Virus record (IMG/VR): IMGVR_UViG_3300047469_000089
Span: 1 to 31,449 of that record
Origin: a virus
Reading direction: 5' to 3' (one strand)
Length of the DNA: 31,449 nt
Part shown: positions 1-7,644 of the stretch, in pieces
Position numbering within the stretch: the stretch's first letter is position 1
Layout: each line of letters begins with the position of its first letter
Program-made: the position numbers and the translations under genes
Notes under the pieces: generated by a model
Told to the model about the DNA's origin: nothing
The model's input: only the letters and a program-made list of their open reading frames with translations
The model's database searches: none

Positions 1-117
1 GGTCTCAATACTGGATACGATAACTCGGCTTAATCGCATAACTTGAACCGCCGTATACGGATCCGTACGTACGGTGGTGTGAGAGGACGGCGGCTGTGAA
101 GCCGCCTCCTACTCGAT
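1..117 (+). mobile_element. 3' end of a group II intron (domains V and VI)
   Basis: Only the 3' end of the intron lies in the window; any reverse-transcriptase ORF would be to the left. Domain V is at 47-78: a 9-bp lower stem (47-55 with 70-78), a two-base bulge CG at 68-69, a 4-bp upper stem and a GATC tetraloop. The catalytic triad is CGC at 49-51, with the expected central G50.U75 wobble. Domain VI is at 81-114: a GGCGGC/GCCGCC upper stem and a lower stem with one bulged A at 111, the predicted branch point, seven bases from the intron end. The RNA ends in CTCGAT at 117. Known of the family: these are self-splicing retroelements. The interrupted exon is not recognised. 118-201 holds no clear gene, only the leader of the holin gene. 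Confidence 0.88.
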
Positions 118-201
118 TTCGGCTCCACCACACCCATCGCTCTGAGCTGGGAGTGCTGCTGGGGCTGATTCAATTCACGTCATGCCAACGGAGTCGAGCG
201 C

Positions 202-534
202 ATGGAGCTTCTCTACCGCCTGCTCGACAGGTTGGATACATGGTTCACCGCTGGACTGCTTGGGGCAATCGCTGCGAGCTGGTGGCACCGGGACGACCTG
301 GTAGACCGGAAAGCCTGGGTGATCTTCATTTTCTCGGGTGCTGCCTGCGCTCACTACCTGACAGGATTGGTCAGCACCTACTTGGGTGTGGTCGAGCCTC
401 GCAGCGTTGCCGGTATTGGTTTCTTGCTCGGCACCTTCGGCGGATCGCTGATCGCGGCAATCACCCGGGCCATTAAAGCCGCTGACCTCTGGGCATTCAT
501 CCGCCAGCGGTTCGGGGGAGGCAATCCACCATGA
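202..534 (+). CDS. holin-like three-helix membrane protein
   Basis: A 110-residue protein with three predicted membrane segments at about residues 14-28, 38-62 and 69-91, and a charged, glycine-rich C-terminus. The size, topology and position just ahead of a second membrane protein and the spanin genes match a class I holin, which forms inner-membrane holes that trigger lysis. A GGAG lies 11 bases before the ATG. Its stop overlaps the next start as ATGA (531-534), implying translational coupling. The endolysin is not adjacent but lies at 27531. I recognise it as holin-like by topology and context, not by a diagnostic motif, so it could instead be the antiholin of the pair. Confidence 0.65.
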   Translation: MELLYRLLDRLDTWFTAGLLGAIAASWWHRDDLVDRKAWVIFIFSGAACAHYLTGLVSTYLGVVEPRSVAGIGFLLGTFGGSLIAAITRAIKAADLWAFIRQRFGGGNPP

Positions 535-875
535 ACTACGAATTGATCAACTCCATCGCGGTCGGCCTGATTTCGTTGTGGGCGACCTGGTGTGTACTGA
601 GCGGGAAGGTGAGGGACGGCATCCTCGGCAAGCTGATCTACTCGACGATCGCCATCAGTGGTTTCGTGGTGATGGTTCGGAGCCAGAACATCTTCTTCGG
701 CCCGACCACAGCTGGGCTGACGCTGCATGTGTCCTTGGCTCTTGCCGGCGCCCGCCACATCTTCATGGTCACGTACTGGCAGCCGGTGAAAGCCTGGCTC
801 TGCCGAGCGCTGAACTGTGAGCACTGCATGACCTGCGACAAGGTTGGCAAGGCATCGGAGAGGAAGACCCCATGA
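531..875 (+). CDS. second holin/antiholin-like membrane protein
   Basis: A 114-residue membrane protein with hydrophobic segments at about 9-24, 34-50 and 60-82. The C-terminal tail is cysteine-rich (CEHCMTC near residues 96-102) and basic. It starts inside the stop of the upstream holin-like gene and overlaps the spanin gene by four bases (872-875), so the three genes are translationally coupled. Paired small membrane proteins in phage lysis cassettes are usually a holin and its antagonist or a pinholin. The cysteine cluster could be cytoplasmic and redox- or metal-responsive, but that is speculation. Which of the two proteins makes the hole cannot be told from sequence alone. Confidence 0.6.
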   Translation: MNYELINSIAVGLISLWATWCVLSGKVRDGILGKLIYSTIAISGFVVMVRSQNIFFGPTTAGLTLHVSLALAGARHIFMVTYWQPVKAWLCRALNCEHCMTCDKVGKASERKTP

Positions 876-1369
876 CTCTTCTTCGGATGGTCCCGATGTG
901 GTTGTGGGTTGTCCTGGCTTTGCTGGCATCCATCGGCTACCTCTCATGGCGATTGGATAGCGTGAAGGCTGATCGCGCACTCGTAGTGGCCGAGCGAGAC
1001 ACGGCCAATGCTCGGGTGACTTCCCTCGGCAACACGCTGCGCCTGCAGCGCCAAATCACTGATGACATCAACCGAGTCTCCGACGATGCGAAAGCCAAGG
1101 CTGAACACGTTACGGCTGCCGTCGCTATTGCTGATGGCCGCGCTCGCAGCCTGCAGCAGCAAATCACCGACCTCATCGCCGCCCGAAAGTCCTGTACTGC
1201 CGAGGTTGCCAGCGGAGGCAAGGCAAGAGCCGACCTTACCGTTCTGCTCGCCGACCTGCGTAGAAGCGCTGACGAAACAGCGGGAAGCCTGGCAGCAGCG
1301 CTTGATCGAAGCCGAATAGCGGGCTTTGCGTGTGAGGCTGCCTACTTGGCTGCACAGAAGAACAGGTAA
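872..1369 (+). CDS. Rz-like inner-membrane spanin (DUF2514-like)
   Basis: A 165-residue protein with an N-terminal signal anchor (about residues 7-24, MWLWVVLALLASIGYLSW), then a long alanine- and charge-rich periplasmic helix of about 110 residues predicted to be coiled coil. This is the architecture of i-spanins, which span the periplasm with a partner outer-membrane lipoprotein and fuse the two membranes at the last step of lysis. It resembles the DUF2514 proteins of Pseudomonas prophages. A second spanin gene is nested inside it in another frame. The start overlaps the previous stop by four bases. Confidence 0.75.
   Translation: MTLLRMVPMWLWVVLALLASIGYLSWRLDSVKADRALVVAERDTANARVTSLGNTLRLQRQITDDINRVSDDAKAKAEHVTAAVAIADGRARSLQQQITDLIAARKSCTAEVASGGKARADLTVLLADLRRSADETAGSLAAALDRSRIAGFACEAAYLAAQKNR
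1086..1319 (+). CDS. Rz1-like outer-membrane lipoprotein spanin, nested in the Rz gene
   Basis: A 77-residue ORF lying entirely within the Rz-like gene in the +1 frame. From the ATG at 1086 it reads as a basic n-region (MRKPRLNTLRLP), a hydrophobic stretch and a lipobox LAAC with the acylated cysteine at residue 23, followed by a proline/serine-rich tail. That is the layout of Rz1 o-spanins. An upstream in-frame ATG at 1062 would add eight residues ahead of the signal peptide and is less natural. No strong ribosome-binding site precedes either start, as is common for embedded genes. Function inferred: it pairs with the Rz-like protein to disrupt the outer membrane. Confidence 0.75.
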   Translation: MRKPRLNTLRLPSLLLMAALAACSSKSPTSSPPESPVLPRLPAEARQEPTLPFCSPTCVEALTKQREAWQQRLIEAE

Positions 1370-1371
1370 TC

Positions 1372-1407
1372 CGCGACACGTTTCGCGAATTAGCAAATTG
1401 TGTCGCG
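1372..1407 (+). promoter_or_regulatory. 8-bp stem-loop ahead of a small gene
   Basis: CGCGACAC (1372-1379) pairs with GTGTCGCG (1400-1407) around a 20-base loop that itself contains the palindrome TTCGCGAA. It lies between the spanin stop and the ribosome-binding site (GGAG near 1412) of the next gene. No U-tract follows, so it is more likely an mRNA structure or processing site than a terminator. Confidence 0.4.
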
Positions 1408-1421
1408 ACATTGGAGTGAGT

Positions 1422-1610
1422 ATGACCAACATCACCCGACTGCATCACGCATTGCCACTGAGTCCGGCGATCGAGAAAGCGATCAACGAAATGGACGAGA
1501 GCCTGCGCAAGGCTATTGATGACGCCAAGGCTGCCGGAATGCCGCAGGGGCTGGTCGTTGCATTGCTTCATGGCCAGGCTCATTCGCAGACCGCGATCAT
1601 GGTTAGCTGA
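1422..1610 (+). CDS. small conserved phage protein, unknown function
   Basis: A 62-residue soluble protein beginning MTNITRLHHALPLSPAIEKA, with a predicted amphipathic helix in its middle (AIEKAINEMDESLRKAIDDA). The start at 1422 is chosen over upstream in-frame codons because GGAG lies about seven bases before it. It directly abuts the next gene: its TGA ends at 1610 and the next ATG begins at 1611. Similar short proteins are common near the lysis genes of Pseudomonas prophages, but I know of no assigned role. No membrane segment or catalytic motif is visible. Confidence 0.6.
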   Translation: MTNITRLHHALPLSPAIEKAINEMDESLRKAIDDAKAAGMPQGLVVALLHGQAHSQTAIMVS

Positions 1611-1865
1611 ATGACCATCAAGGTTCTGGAGTTTAAGCGTGAGGGGTGGCGTGACACCGTCCGGTCACTGCGCAAGATCGCCGATGACCTTGAGTCGGGC
1701 GAGCGTGAAGCCTGCTCGGTCGGTGTGATCGGCATGCGTACCGAGAGCGGTCGCATCGATGTGTTCGGGTTTGGCCCTATGGCTGACGACATGCAGTCGC
1801 TTGCGCTGTTCCGGTTGGGCGAACAGAAGCTGATCGAAATCATTCTGGAAGACGCGGAAGGGTAG
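1611..1865 (+). CDS. small phage protein, unknown function
   Basis: An 84-residue soluble, acidic protein. It has an N-terminal basic strand (MTIKVLEFKREGW), a helical segment around residues 17-33 (RSLRKIADDLESGEREA) and a beta-rich part near residues 37-55 (VGVIGMRTESGRIDVFGFG). It begins immediately after the stop of the previous gene with no spacer and no independent ribosome-binding site, so it is probably translated by re-initiation. I do not recognise its family. It ends just before an intergenic promoter-like region, so it may close the lysis-associated transcription block. Confidence 0.55.
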   Translation: MTIKVLEFKREGWRDTVRSLRKIADDLESGEREACSVGVIGMRTESGRIDVFGFGPMADDMQSLALFRLGEQKLIEIILEDAEG

Positions 1866-1894
1866 GTGTGCCACAGCGGAGTGCCGCGCATAGG

Positions 1895-1922
1895 TTGACG
1901 CTTGAGTGCCGTAAGATATAGC
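1895..1922 (+). promoter_or_regulatory. candidate sigma70 promoter for the membrane protein gene
   Basis: TTGACG at 1895-1900 is separated by 16 bases from TATAGC at 1917-1922. The site sits in the 92-bp gap upstream of the membrane protein gene at 1958, one of the few real intergenic gaps in this otherwise overlapping region. It would allow expression of that gene independently of late transcription. Confidence 0.45.
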
Positions 1923-1957
1923 GAGGGCAATACTGCCTAACCTAATGGAAGACGGAT

Positions 1958-2371
1958 ATGGGAACGGATCAGCGAAGTGTCTTGGTGCATCAAAGCCACA
2001 GCGAAGAAATGGGGCAGTTTGATCGCTTCGTGTTGGGGGCGACACTGGCCGGCTGCGCTTACCTAGGGCAAACGATTCCTTACGGCCATGTTGGAATGAA
2101 CGTTTCGACGCTATTCCTTTGCTCGCTTTTTATCTTGGGCATGAGTTCATTTTTTGGATTCAAGCGAATCGAAGTTGTATTGAGGGCACGCAGGGCGAAT
2201 AGCAATTTTCTTCATCTTCATGAGACGAATAGACTGTTTGAAGCAGGCTTGGCTAGGGAGGAGCTGGAGAGAGTAGCTGCCCGTACTGAAGCCTACTATC
2301 GATTGAGAAATTGGACCTTGATGCTTGGCTTCGTTGTCTACGTTATGACGAAAGTACTGGCGACTTACTAA
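1958..2371 (+). CDS. three-helix membrane protein, likely accessory (moron)
   Basis: A 137-residue protein with hydrophobic segments at about residues 24-42, 48-68 and 117-135. Between the second and third helices is a charged cytoplasmic-type loop (about 70-115) rich in Arg and Glu. GGAAG precedes the ATG by about ten bases. Compared with its neighbours the gene is richer in A/T and uses codons less typical of the late operon, and it has its own candidate promoter. These are the signs of a moron, a gene added to the phage for the lysogen's benefit. I do not recognise a family. Superinfection exclusion is a reasonable guess for a small membrane protein here, but nothing in the sequence proves it. 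Confidence 0.65.
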   Translation: MGTDQRSVLVHQSHSEEMGQFDRFVLGATLAGCAYLGQTIPYGHVGMNVSTLFLCSLFILGMSSFFGFKRIEVVLRARRANSNFLHLHETNRLFEAGLAREELERVAARTEAYYRLRNWTLMLGFVVYVMTKVLATY

Positions 2372-2414
2372 TGGTTGCAGGTGTTAATCGCCAAGCTCTT
2401 GCCGTGGAGAATTC

Positions 2415-3038
2415 ATGGAAAGGCCATTACCTCCGGCGGAGCTGCTTGAGATTTCCGAGCTATCCGGCTTCGGCATCCGGCTGACTCCAGCTCCTGAAGT
2501 TTGGGAGTGGTTCCAAGCCGAGATCCTCGCTGACACCGGCAGCATCCACAACGAAGACCATGCCCATCTACTGGATGCAGACATCCGGATCATGTGGGCG
2601 TCGTCAAGTTTCGAGAAGCAGGGCCGCACAGTCCTCGGCCAGACTGAACAGGTAGCGTTCCGCGCTGGTGGCTGGCAGAAGGCTCGGATGGAGCAGCAGA
2701 TGGTAGATTGGTTCGGCGATGTGCCGGCTTACATTATCACTCTGGCTGCCGACTACTGCGCCCAGTGTTCCGACGCTGACTTCTGCGCGCTGGTCGAGCA
2801 TGAGCTCTATCACATTGCCCAGGCCAAAGATCAGTACGGCGCACCCAAGTTCACACGGGAAGGATTGCCCAAGCTTGAGATGCGTGGCCACGATGTCGAA
2901 GAGTTCGTCGGTGTAGTCCGCCGCTACGGTGCGAGCCCTGACGTTCAAGCGTTGGTGGATGCTGCAAACAAACCTGCTGAGGTGGGGAAATTGAACATAT
3001 CGAGGGCCTGCGGAACCTGTCTGCTCAAGTCGGCCTGA
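2415..3038 (+). CDS. putative phage metallopeptidase (HExxH)
   Basis: A 207-residue protein with a zinc-binding signature HELYH at residues 129-133 (preceded by LVE) and a further candidate ligand His159 in RGHDVEEFV. It resembles the 'putative phage metallopeptidase' family found beside terminase genes. Paired cysteines (Cys115/118 and CGTC near the C-terminus) could bind a second metal or form disulfides. GGAG lies about nine bases before the ATG. The gene ends 31 bases ahead of the small-terminase candidate. The substrate is unknown; roles in head maturation or in clearing a host protein are both possible. The active site looks intact. Confidence 0.72.
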   Translation: MERPLPPAELLEISELSGFGIRLTPAPEVWEWFQAEILADTGSIHNEDHAHLLDADIRIMWASSSFEKQGRTVLGQTEQVAFRAGGWQKARMEQQMVDWFGDVPAYIITLAADYCAQCSDADFCALVEHELYHIAQAKDQYGAPKFTREGLPKLEMRGHDVEEFVGVVRRYGASPDVQALVDAANKPAEVGKLNISRACGTCLLKSA

Positions 3039-3069
3039 TTCTGGACAGGCTCTGGACGGATGAGAACTT

Positions 3070-3531
3070 ATGGCAGCCCTGAAAAATGAGGTGAAGAGCT
3101 TCATCGTTCAGGCTCTGGCGTGCTTTGACACACCTTCTCAGGTGGTTGAATCCGTCAAGAACGAATTCGGCGTTGTGTTGAGCCGCCAACAGGTGGAAAC
3201 ACACGACCCAACCAAGACGTCCGGCAAGGGGCTGGCATTGAAGTGGCAAACCCTGTTCCACGACACGCGCAAGCGCTTCCGCGAAGAGACTGCTGAGATC
3301 CCGATCGCCAACCGTGCCTTCCGGCTCCGCGCTATGAACCGCTTCGTGGAGAAGGCTGAGACGATGAAGAACATCGGCCTGGCCATGCAGATTCTGGAGC
3401 AGGCCGCGAAAGAAACCGGCGACATGTACGTCAACCGCCACCGCAAAGACGAGCCGGACGACGAGCCGGCAATCCCGGCCCGCATTCAAGTAGATGTGGT
3501 GGATGCGAGGAAGCCGAATGCCGAGCCTTAA
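3070..3531 (+). CDS. small terminase subunit candidate (DUF2280-like)
   Basis: A 153-residue protein whose N-terminal part (about residues 10-45) looks like a helix-turn-helix (DTPSQVVESVKNEFG...SRQQVETH), followed by a long helical, charged central region (about 60-115) and an acidic, proline-containing tail. Size, domain order and position immediately before the large terminase gene match a small terminase, the DNA-recognition component that presents the viral genome to the packaging motor. It corresponds to the DUF2280 proteins of Pseudomonas and related prophages. Its last 14 bases overlap the large terminase start, so the subunits are co-translated. Confidence 0.72.
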   Translation: MAALKNEVKSFIVQALACFDTPSQVVESVKNEFGVVLSRQQVETHDPTKTSGKGLALKWQTLFHDTRKRFREETAEIPIANRAFRLRAMNRFVEKAETMKNIGLAMQILEQAAKETGDMYVNRHRKDEPDDEPAIPARIQVDVVDARKPNAEP

Positions 3532-4819
3532 TGTTCCGCAGGCTCACTTCCTCACGCTGCCTCACAAATTCCGCGCATTCGTTGCAGGGTTCGGCTCAGG
3601 AAAGACCTGGGTGGGATGCTCCGCGCTGTGCAAGCACTTCATGGAGTGGCCCGGCGTCAACGCTGGTTACTTCGCACCGACTTACCCGCAGATCCGGGAC
3701 ATCTTTTATCCGACCATGGATGAGGTGGCCTATGACTGGGGGCTGAAGACCAAGATCAATCAGGCGAACCATGAGGTTCACATTTACAGCGGCCGGCAGT
3801 ATCGCGGCACTGTGATTTGCCGGTCGATGGAAAAACCGCAGACCATCGTAGGCTTCAAGATCGGTCACGCCCTAGTGGATGAGCTGGACGTGCTGACGTC
3901 GATTAAGGCTCAGCAGGCTTGGCGCAAGATCATTGCCCGGATGCGCTACAACCTGCCGGGGTTGAAGAACGGTGTTGACGTAACCACGACACCGGAAGGA
4001 TTCAAGTTCGTCTTCTTGCAGTTCGTGAAGCAGCTTCGCGATAAGCCGAAGCTGAACGAGATGTACGGCCTTGTGCAGGCGAGCACGTTCGACAACGAAC
4101 TGAATCTGCCCGACGACTACATCTCTTCGCTGATGGAGTCGTACCCCGAGCAGCTGATCCGGGCTTATCTCAACGGCCAGTTCGTCAACCTGACGTCTGG
4201 CTCGATCTACCACGCCTACGACCGCAAGCTGAATCAGTGCTTCGACACTGTGCAGCCGGGCGAGCCCCTGTTCATCGGCATGGACTTCAACGTAGGCAAG
4301 ATGGCGGCGATCACTCATGTCAAACGCGATCAGGGTCTGCCCCGTGCAGTCGATGAGTTGATGGATGGCTACGACACGCCGGACATGATCCGCCGCATCA
4401 AGGAGCGCTACTGGGAGCACACCGGCAACGACTACAAGAAGACCTGCGAGATCCGGATTTACCCGGACGCATCTGGTGATTCGCGCAAGTCGGTCAACGC
4501 CAGCGTCACCGATATCGCCATGCTCAAGCAGGCGGGCTTCACAGTCATCGCGCCGGCGGCTAACCCGCCAGTCAAGGATCGGATCAACGCCATGAACGCC
4601 ATGTTCTGCAACGCGCAGGGTGAGCGGCGTTACCTGGTCAACCCGTTCACATGCCCGACCTATGCCGACGGCCTCGAACAGCAAATCTGGGCGCCCAACG
4701 GGGAGCCGGACAAGAGCCAAGGGAACGACCACGCCAACGATGGCGGCGGTTACTTCATCCATCGCGAGTACCCGATCATTAAACCGGTCACCTCAATGAA
4801 AATGGGAGTCGCCCGATGA
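3518..4819 (+). CDS. large terminase subunit (packaging ATPase-nuclease)
   Basis: A 433-residue terminase. The ATPase domain carries a Walker A motif GFGSGKT at residues 24-30 and a Walker B motif ALVDE at 118-122. The C-terminal RNase H-like nuclease shows acidic candidates Asp256 (FIGMDFN), Asp317 (YPDAS) and Asp404/Asp408 (NDHAND). The start at 3518 is preferred over an in-frame ATG at 3494 because GAGGAA lies upstream and Walker A is then at the usual distance from the N-terminus. It overlaps the portal gene as ATGA. Known of the family: it translocates DNA into the prohead and cuts the concatemer. All key residues appear present. Confidence 0.95.
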   Translation: MPSLNVPQAHFLTLPHKFRAFVAGFGSGKTWVGCSALCKHFMEWPGVNAGYFAPTYPQIRDIFYPTMDEVAYDWGLKTKINQANHEVHIYSGRQYRGTVICRSMEKPQTIVGFKIGHALVDELDVLTSIKAQQAWRKIIARMRYNLPGLKNGVDVTTTPEGFKFVFLQFVKQLRDKPKLNEMYGLVQASTFDNELNLPDDYISSLMESYPEQLIRAYLNGQFVNLTSGSIYHAYDRKLNQCFDTVQPGEPLFIGMDFNVGKMAAITHVKRDQGLPRAVDELMDGYDTPDMIRRIKERYWEHTGNDYKKTCEIRIYPDASGDSRKSVNASVTDIAMLKQAGFTVIAPAANPPVKDRINAMNAMFCNAQGERRYLVNPFTCPTYADGLEQQIWAPNGEPDKSQGNDHANDGGGYFIHREYPIIKPVTSMKMGVAR

Positions 4820-6276
4820 CGGACGTCACTTTTACCCGCCCCGAGTACACAGCGGCGCGATACCGCTGGCGCTTGGTGCGCGACGTCTGCAAAGGCTCGG
4901 AAACCATCAAGGCTGCCGGTGATTATTATCTGCCGCGGCCGAATGCATCGGACACCAGCCAGGACAACAAGGATCGTTACGACGCGTACAAAAAGCGCGC
5001 CGTGTTCTACAACGCCACGGGTCGGACGAAGCACAGTCTGGTTGGGGCGGTGTTCCGCACCTGGCCGACGCTGACCGTTCCCGGCGCTCTCGACTACGTA
5101 TCGAAGGACATCGACGGGCAGGGCGTCAGCATCTACCAGCAGTCGCAATCGGTCATCGGGCACCTGCTCGAAGTCGGCCGTCACGGGCTTCTGGTGGATT
5201 ACGCGGCCGTCGTGGCCGGCTCGGTGAGCAAGGCAGACGAACAAGCAGGTCGGGCCCGGGCGAACATCGCCAGCTATCCGGCCGAGGCGATCATCAATTG
5301 GAAGACGCGCCAAGTCGGCGGCCTGCATCTGCTGTGCCTTGTCGTTCTGCGCGAGACGGTCGATGTCGACACCGACGACGGCTTTGGTAGCGAGCAGGTT
5401 GTTCAATACCGGGTGCTGCGCCTGGATGCCGCCGGCGTCTACACGCAGGAGGTGTGGGAAGAGGGTTCCAGCCAAACGGCAATGACCATCGCGCCCTTCA
5501 CTCCACTGAATGGCCTCGGCCAACCGTGGCGCGTGATCCCGTTCCAATTCCTGGGCAGCGAGAACAACGACACCAGCATCGACGACTCGCCGCTGTACGA
5601 TATGGCTGAAGTCAACATTGGCCATTACCGTAACAGTGCTGACTACGAAGAGGCGGCCTACCTGGTGGGCCAGCCTCAGCCATGGATGGCCGGCCTTGAT
5701 GAGCAGTGGCGCGATCACATGGAGAAGGGTGGCATCTTCCTCGGCTCCCGTGCGCCTTGGCTGCTTCCGGTCAATGGTTCGTGTGGCGTCTGGCAGGCTC
5801 AACCGAACACCGTGGCCAAAGAGGCAATGGACGGCAAGAAAGAGGACATGGTGTCGCTCGGCGCCCGACTGATTGAGCGCGGCAGCGCGGTGAAGACCGC
5901 GACTCAGGCCGACAACGACAGCGCCGCGGAGCACAGCGTTCTTTCGCTGGTGGTGAGTAACGTCAGCGAGGCCTACAGCCAGTGCCTGGTCTGGATGGCG
6001 GAGTTCGTGAGCGCTCCCGGCGAAACCCTCTACAAGCTCAATCAGGACTTCAGCCAGATCACCCTGGACGCAACGATCCTTTCCGCACTGTTCAATGCAG
6101 TGCAGGGCGGCAAGCTGCCGGCGGGCGATTTCTGGCAGTACCTGCGCGATCGCGGGGTGATCGATCCCGAGAAGACAGACGACCAGATCCGCGACGAACT
6201 GGAAACCGAAAGCCCTGGGCCTGCCCTGGACGACACCGAGGTAGTTCCGAATGGCAGCCAACCAGGCAATCCTTGA
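4816..6276 (+). CDS. portal protein (DUF4055 family)
   Basis: A 486-residue protein of the DUF4055 portal type. It has an N-terminal alpha/beta region, the conserved block around residues 235-300 (TPLNGLG...IPFQFLGSEN...SPLYDMAEVNIGHYRNSADYEE) and a helical C-terminal part ending in an acidic, proline-rich tail. Portals form a twelve-subunit ring at one head vertex through which DNA enters and to which the tail connectors bind. It lies between terminase and the Mu-F-like head protein, the standard order. The start overlaps the terminase stop by four bases, and the last 26 bases overlap the next gene. Confidence 0.9.
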   Translation: MTDVTFTRPEYTAARYRWRLVRDVCKGSETIKAAGDYYLPRPNASDTSQDNKDRYDAYKKRAVFYNATGRTKHSLVGAVFRTWPTLTVPGALDYVSKDIDGQGVSIYQQSQSVIGHLLEVGRHGLLVDYAAVVAGSVSKADEQAGRARANIASYPAEAIINWKTRQVGGLHLLCLVVLRETVDVDTDDGFGSEQVVQYRVLRLDAAGVYTQEVWEEGSSQTAMTIAPFTPLNGLGQPWRVIPFQFLGSENNDTSIDDSPLYDMAEVNIGHYRNSADYEEAAYLVGQPQPWMAGLDEQWRDHMEKGGIFLGSRAPWLLPVNGSCGVWQAQPNTVAKEAMDGKKEDMVSLGARLIERGSAVKTATQADNDSAAEHSVLSLVVSNVSEAYSQCLVWMAEFVSAPGETLYKLNQDFSQITLDATILSALFNAVQGGKLPAGDFWQYLRDRGVIDPEKTDDQIRDELETESPGPALDDTEVVPNGSQPGNP

Positions 6277-7339
6277 TGCCACGATTCGGCACGCCGTTTT
6301 CCTCGAGCAGTTGAAGTCGGGGGAGGTCGCCAAATTCGGACCTTTCCTCAAGGAGATTGACCGCTCGATTCGTGAGCGGCTGACCCGGACTGACCTGACG
6401 GATTACACCATCGTCAGGCTGGAGCGGTTGCTGAGTGAAGTGGACAGCCTTCTGCTGGGCATCTTCAACCGCTACAGCGACAAGCTGAACCTCGACCTGA
6501 TCGACATCGCCAACTATGAGGCCGAGTTTGAAGCGACCAGCCTGACCCGGGCGGCACCGGTGGGCGTCTCGTTTGATGCGGCGGTGCCAGGTGCTGCTGC
6601 AATCAGGACGGCAATCCTCGGCAACCCGCTCAGCGTGCGAGGTGCTGACGGCGGCAAACTGCTCAAGACGTTCATTGATGGCTTCACCGCCACCGAGCGG
6701 CAACGCCTCACAGGTGCGATCCGGCAGGGCTTCTTCGAAGGCCAAACCAACTTCCAGATCATCAAGAACATTCGCGGTACCAAGGCGCTCCAGTACAACG
6801 ACGGTATTCTGGCCACGACCAACCGGAACGCTGGTGCCGTGGTGCGAACGGCGGTTCAGCACGTCGCCACCCAAGCACGTATGGAGACGCTGAAAGAGAA
6901 TTCCGATGTCGTGCAGGCGGTGGAGTGGGTCAGCACCCTTGATACGAAGACCACCAGCCAGTGCCGGTCGCTCGACAAGCAGCGCTTCAAATTGACGGAA
7001 GGACCGAGGCCGCCGATTCACATCAATTGCCGCTCGACGGTGGTGGCGGTCACTCGCTTCAGCGCGCTGTTCGCCAAGGACGCCACGCGCGCCTCCATCG
7101 GTGATGGCGGCGCCCAGCAGGTCAGGGCGGACCTCAGCTATTACGACTGGCTCAAGCAGCAGCCGGCGGCGTTTCAGGACAAGGCCATTGGCCCGGTCCG
7201 CGCGAAGCTCTTTCGCGAAGGCGGCCTGACCATCGAACGATTCTCCGAGCTGCAGCTTGATCGCAACTTTGCGCCGCTGACACTGAAGCAAATGAAGGCT
7301 CTTGAGCCTCTGGCGTTCGGGCGGGCGGGCATTAAGTAG
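6251..7339 (+). CDS. minor head protein (phage Mu gpF / SPP1 gp7 family)
   Basis: A 362-residue head morphogenesis protein. The diagnostic block lies at about residues 225-265: a tryptophan-containing strand, then TLDTKTTSQCRSLDKQRF and PPIHINCRSTV, the Cys/His-containing signature of the Mu gpF/SPP1 gp7 family. The N-terminal half is helical. Such proteins bind the portal and are carried in the head in a few copies. A GAGG precedes the ATG inside the end of the portal gene. The following 77 bases contain only the leader of an unrelated small gene. Confidence 0.88.
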   Translation: MAANQAILDATIRHAVFLEQLKSGEVAKFGPFLKEIDRSIRERLTRTDLTDYTIVRLERLLSEVDSLLLGIFNRYSDKLNLDLIDIANYEAEFEATSLTRAAPVGVSFDAAVPGAAAIRTAILGNPLSVRGADGGKLLKTFIDGFTATERQRLTGAIRQGFFEGQTNFQIIKNIRGTKALQYNDGILATTNRNAGAVVRTAVQHVATQARMETLKENSDVVQAVEWVSTLDTKTTSQCRSLDKQRFKLTEGPRPPIHINCRSTVVAVTRFSALFAKDATRASIGDGGAQQVRADLSYYDWLKQQPAAFQDKAIGPVRAKLFREGGLTIERFSELQLDRNFAPLTLKQMKALEPLAFGRAGIK

Positions 7340-7416
7340 GGAAAAAGGGACGGCAGAAAGAGTTGTGCTGGCATTGTGATATTCATAGACTCCGCGCTCC
7401 ATAAAAGGAGAATCAT

Positions 7417-7644
7417 GTGGACGTAAATATTGATGCAAGCAAGGTATCCGCTGAAGAACTGGCAGCAGTGATCGGAGCGAACCCTAACTCCGAAATCAGA
7501 ATCAACATCACACAGCATGCTGTGACTCAGCTAAGAGCGCTGGCAGACGCCATCGAGTCTGGTGAGAAAAAACTGCAAAAAGCTGAAATTGTCAGCAACC
7601 CAGAAATCCATCCTCTTTTCGCGTACCAATTCATCGCGGATTGA
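7417..7644 (+). CDS. small unknown protein with GTG start
   Basis: A 75-residue soluble protein starting at GTG 7417, supported by AAGGAG about six bases upstream. The nearby ATG at 7415 opens only a three-codon frame and overlaps this start. The sequence is helical around residues 8-20 and 32-56 (QHAVTQLRALADAIESGEKK). It interrupts the usual head-gene order between the Mu-F-like protein and the scaffold, its base composition is less GC-rich, and it is followed by two hairpins with U-tracts. This suggests an accessory insertion. I do not recognise a family. Confidence 0.55.
   Translation: MDVNIDASKVSAEELAAVIGANPNSEIRINITQHAVTQLRALADAIESGEKKLQKAEIVSNPEIHPLFAYQFIAD

Noticed and set aside
96-476. 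126-codon plus-strand ORF from inside the intron
   Set aside because: Its start lies in intron domain VI and most of it overlaps the holin-like gene in another frame; the translation is not protein-like.
2980-3080. Alternative frame after the metallopeptidase (HIEGLRNLSAQVGLILDRLW)
   Set aside because: It has no usable start codon and overlaps the cysteine-containing C-terminus of the metallopeptidase, which looks genuine.
3872-4762. 296-codon minus-strand ORF across the large terminase gene
   Set aside because: It lies opposite the terminase nuclease domain and has low-complexity Val/Arg/Leu composition typical of shadow frames.
4750-6351. 533-codon ORF on the minus strand across the portal gene
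   Set aside because: It is antisense to a clear DUF4055 portal gene. Long antisense frames are expected in GC-rich coding DNA, and the translation shows no domain and no ribosome-binding site.
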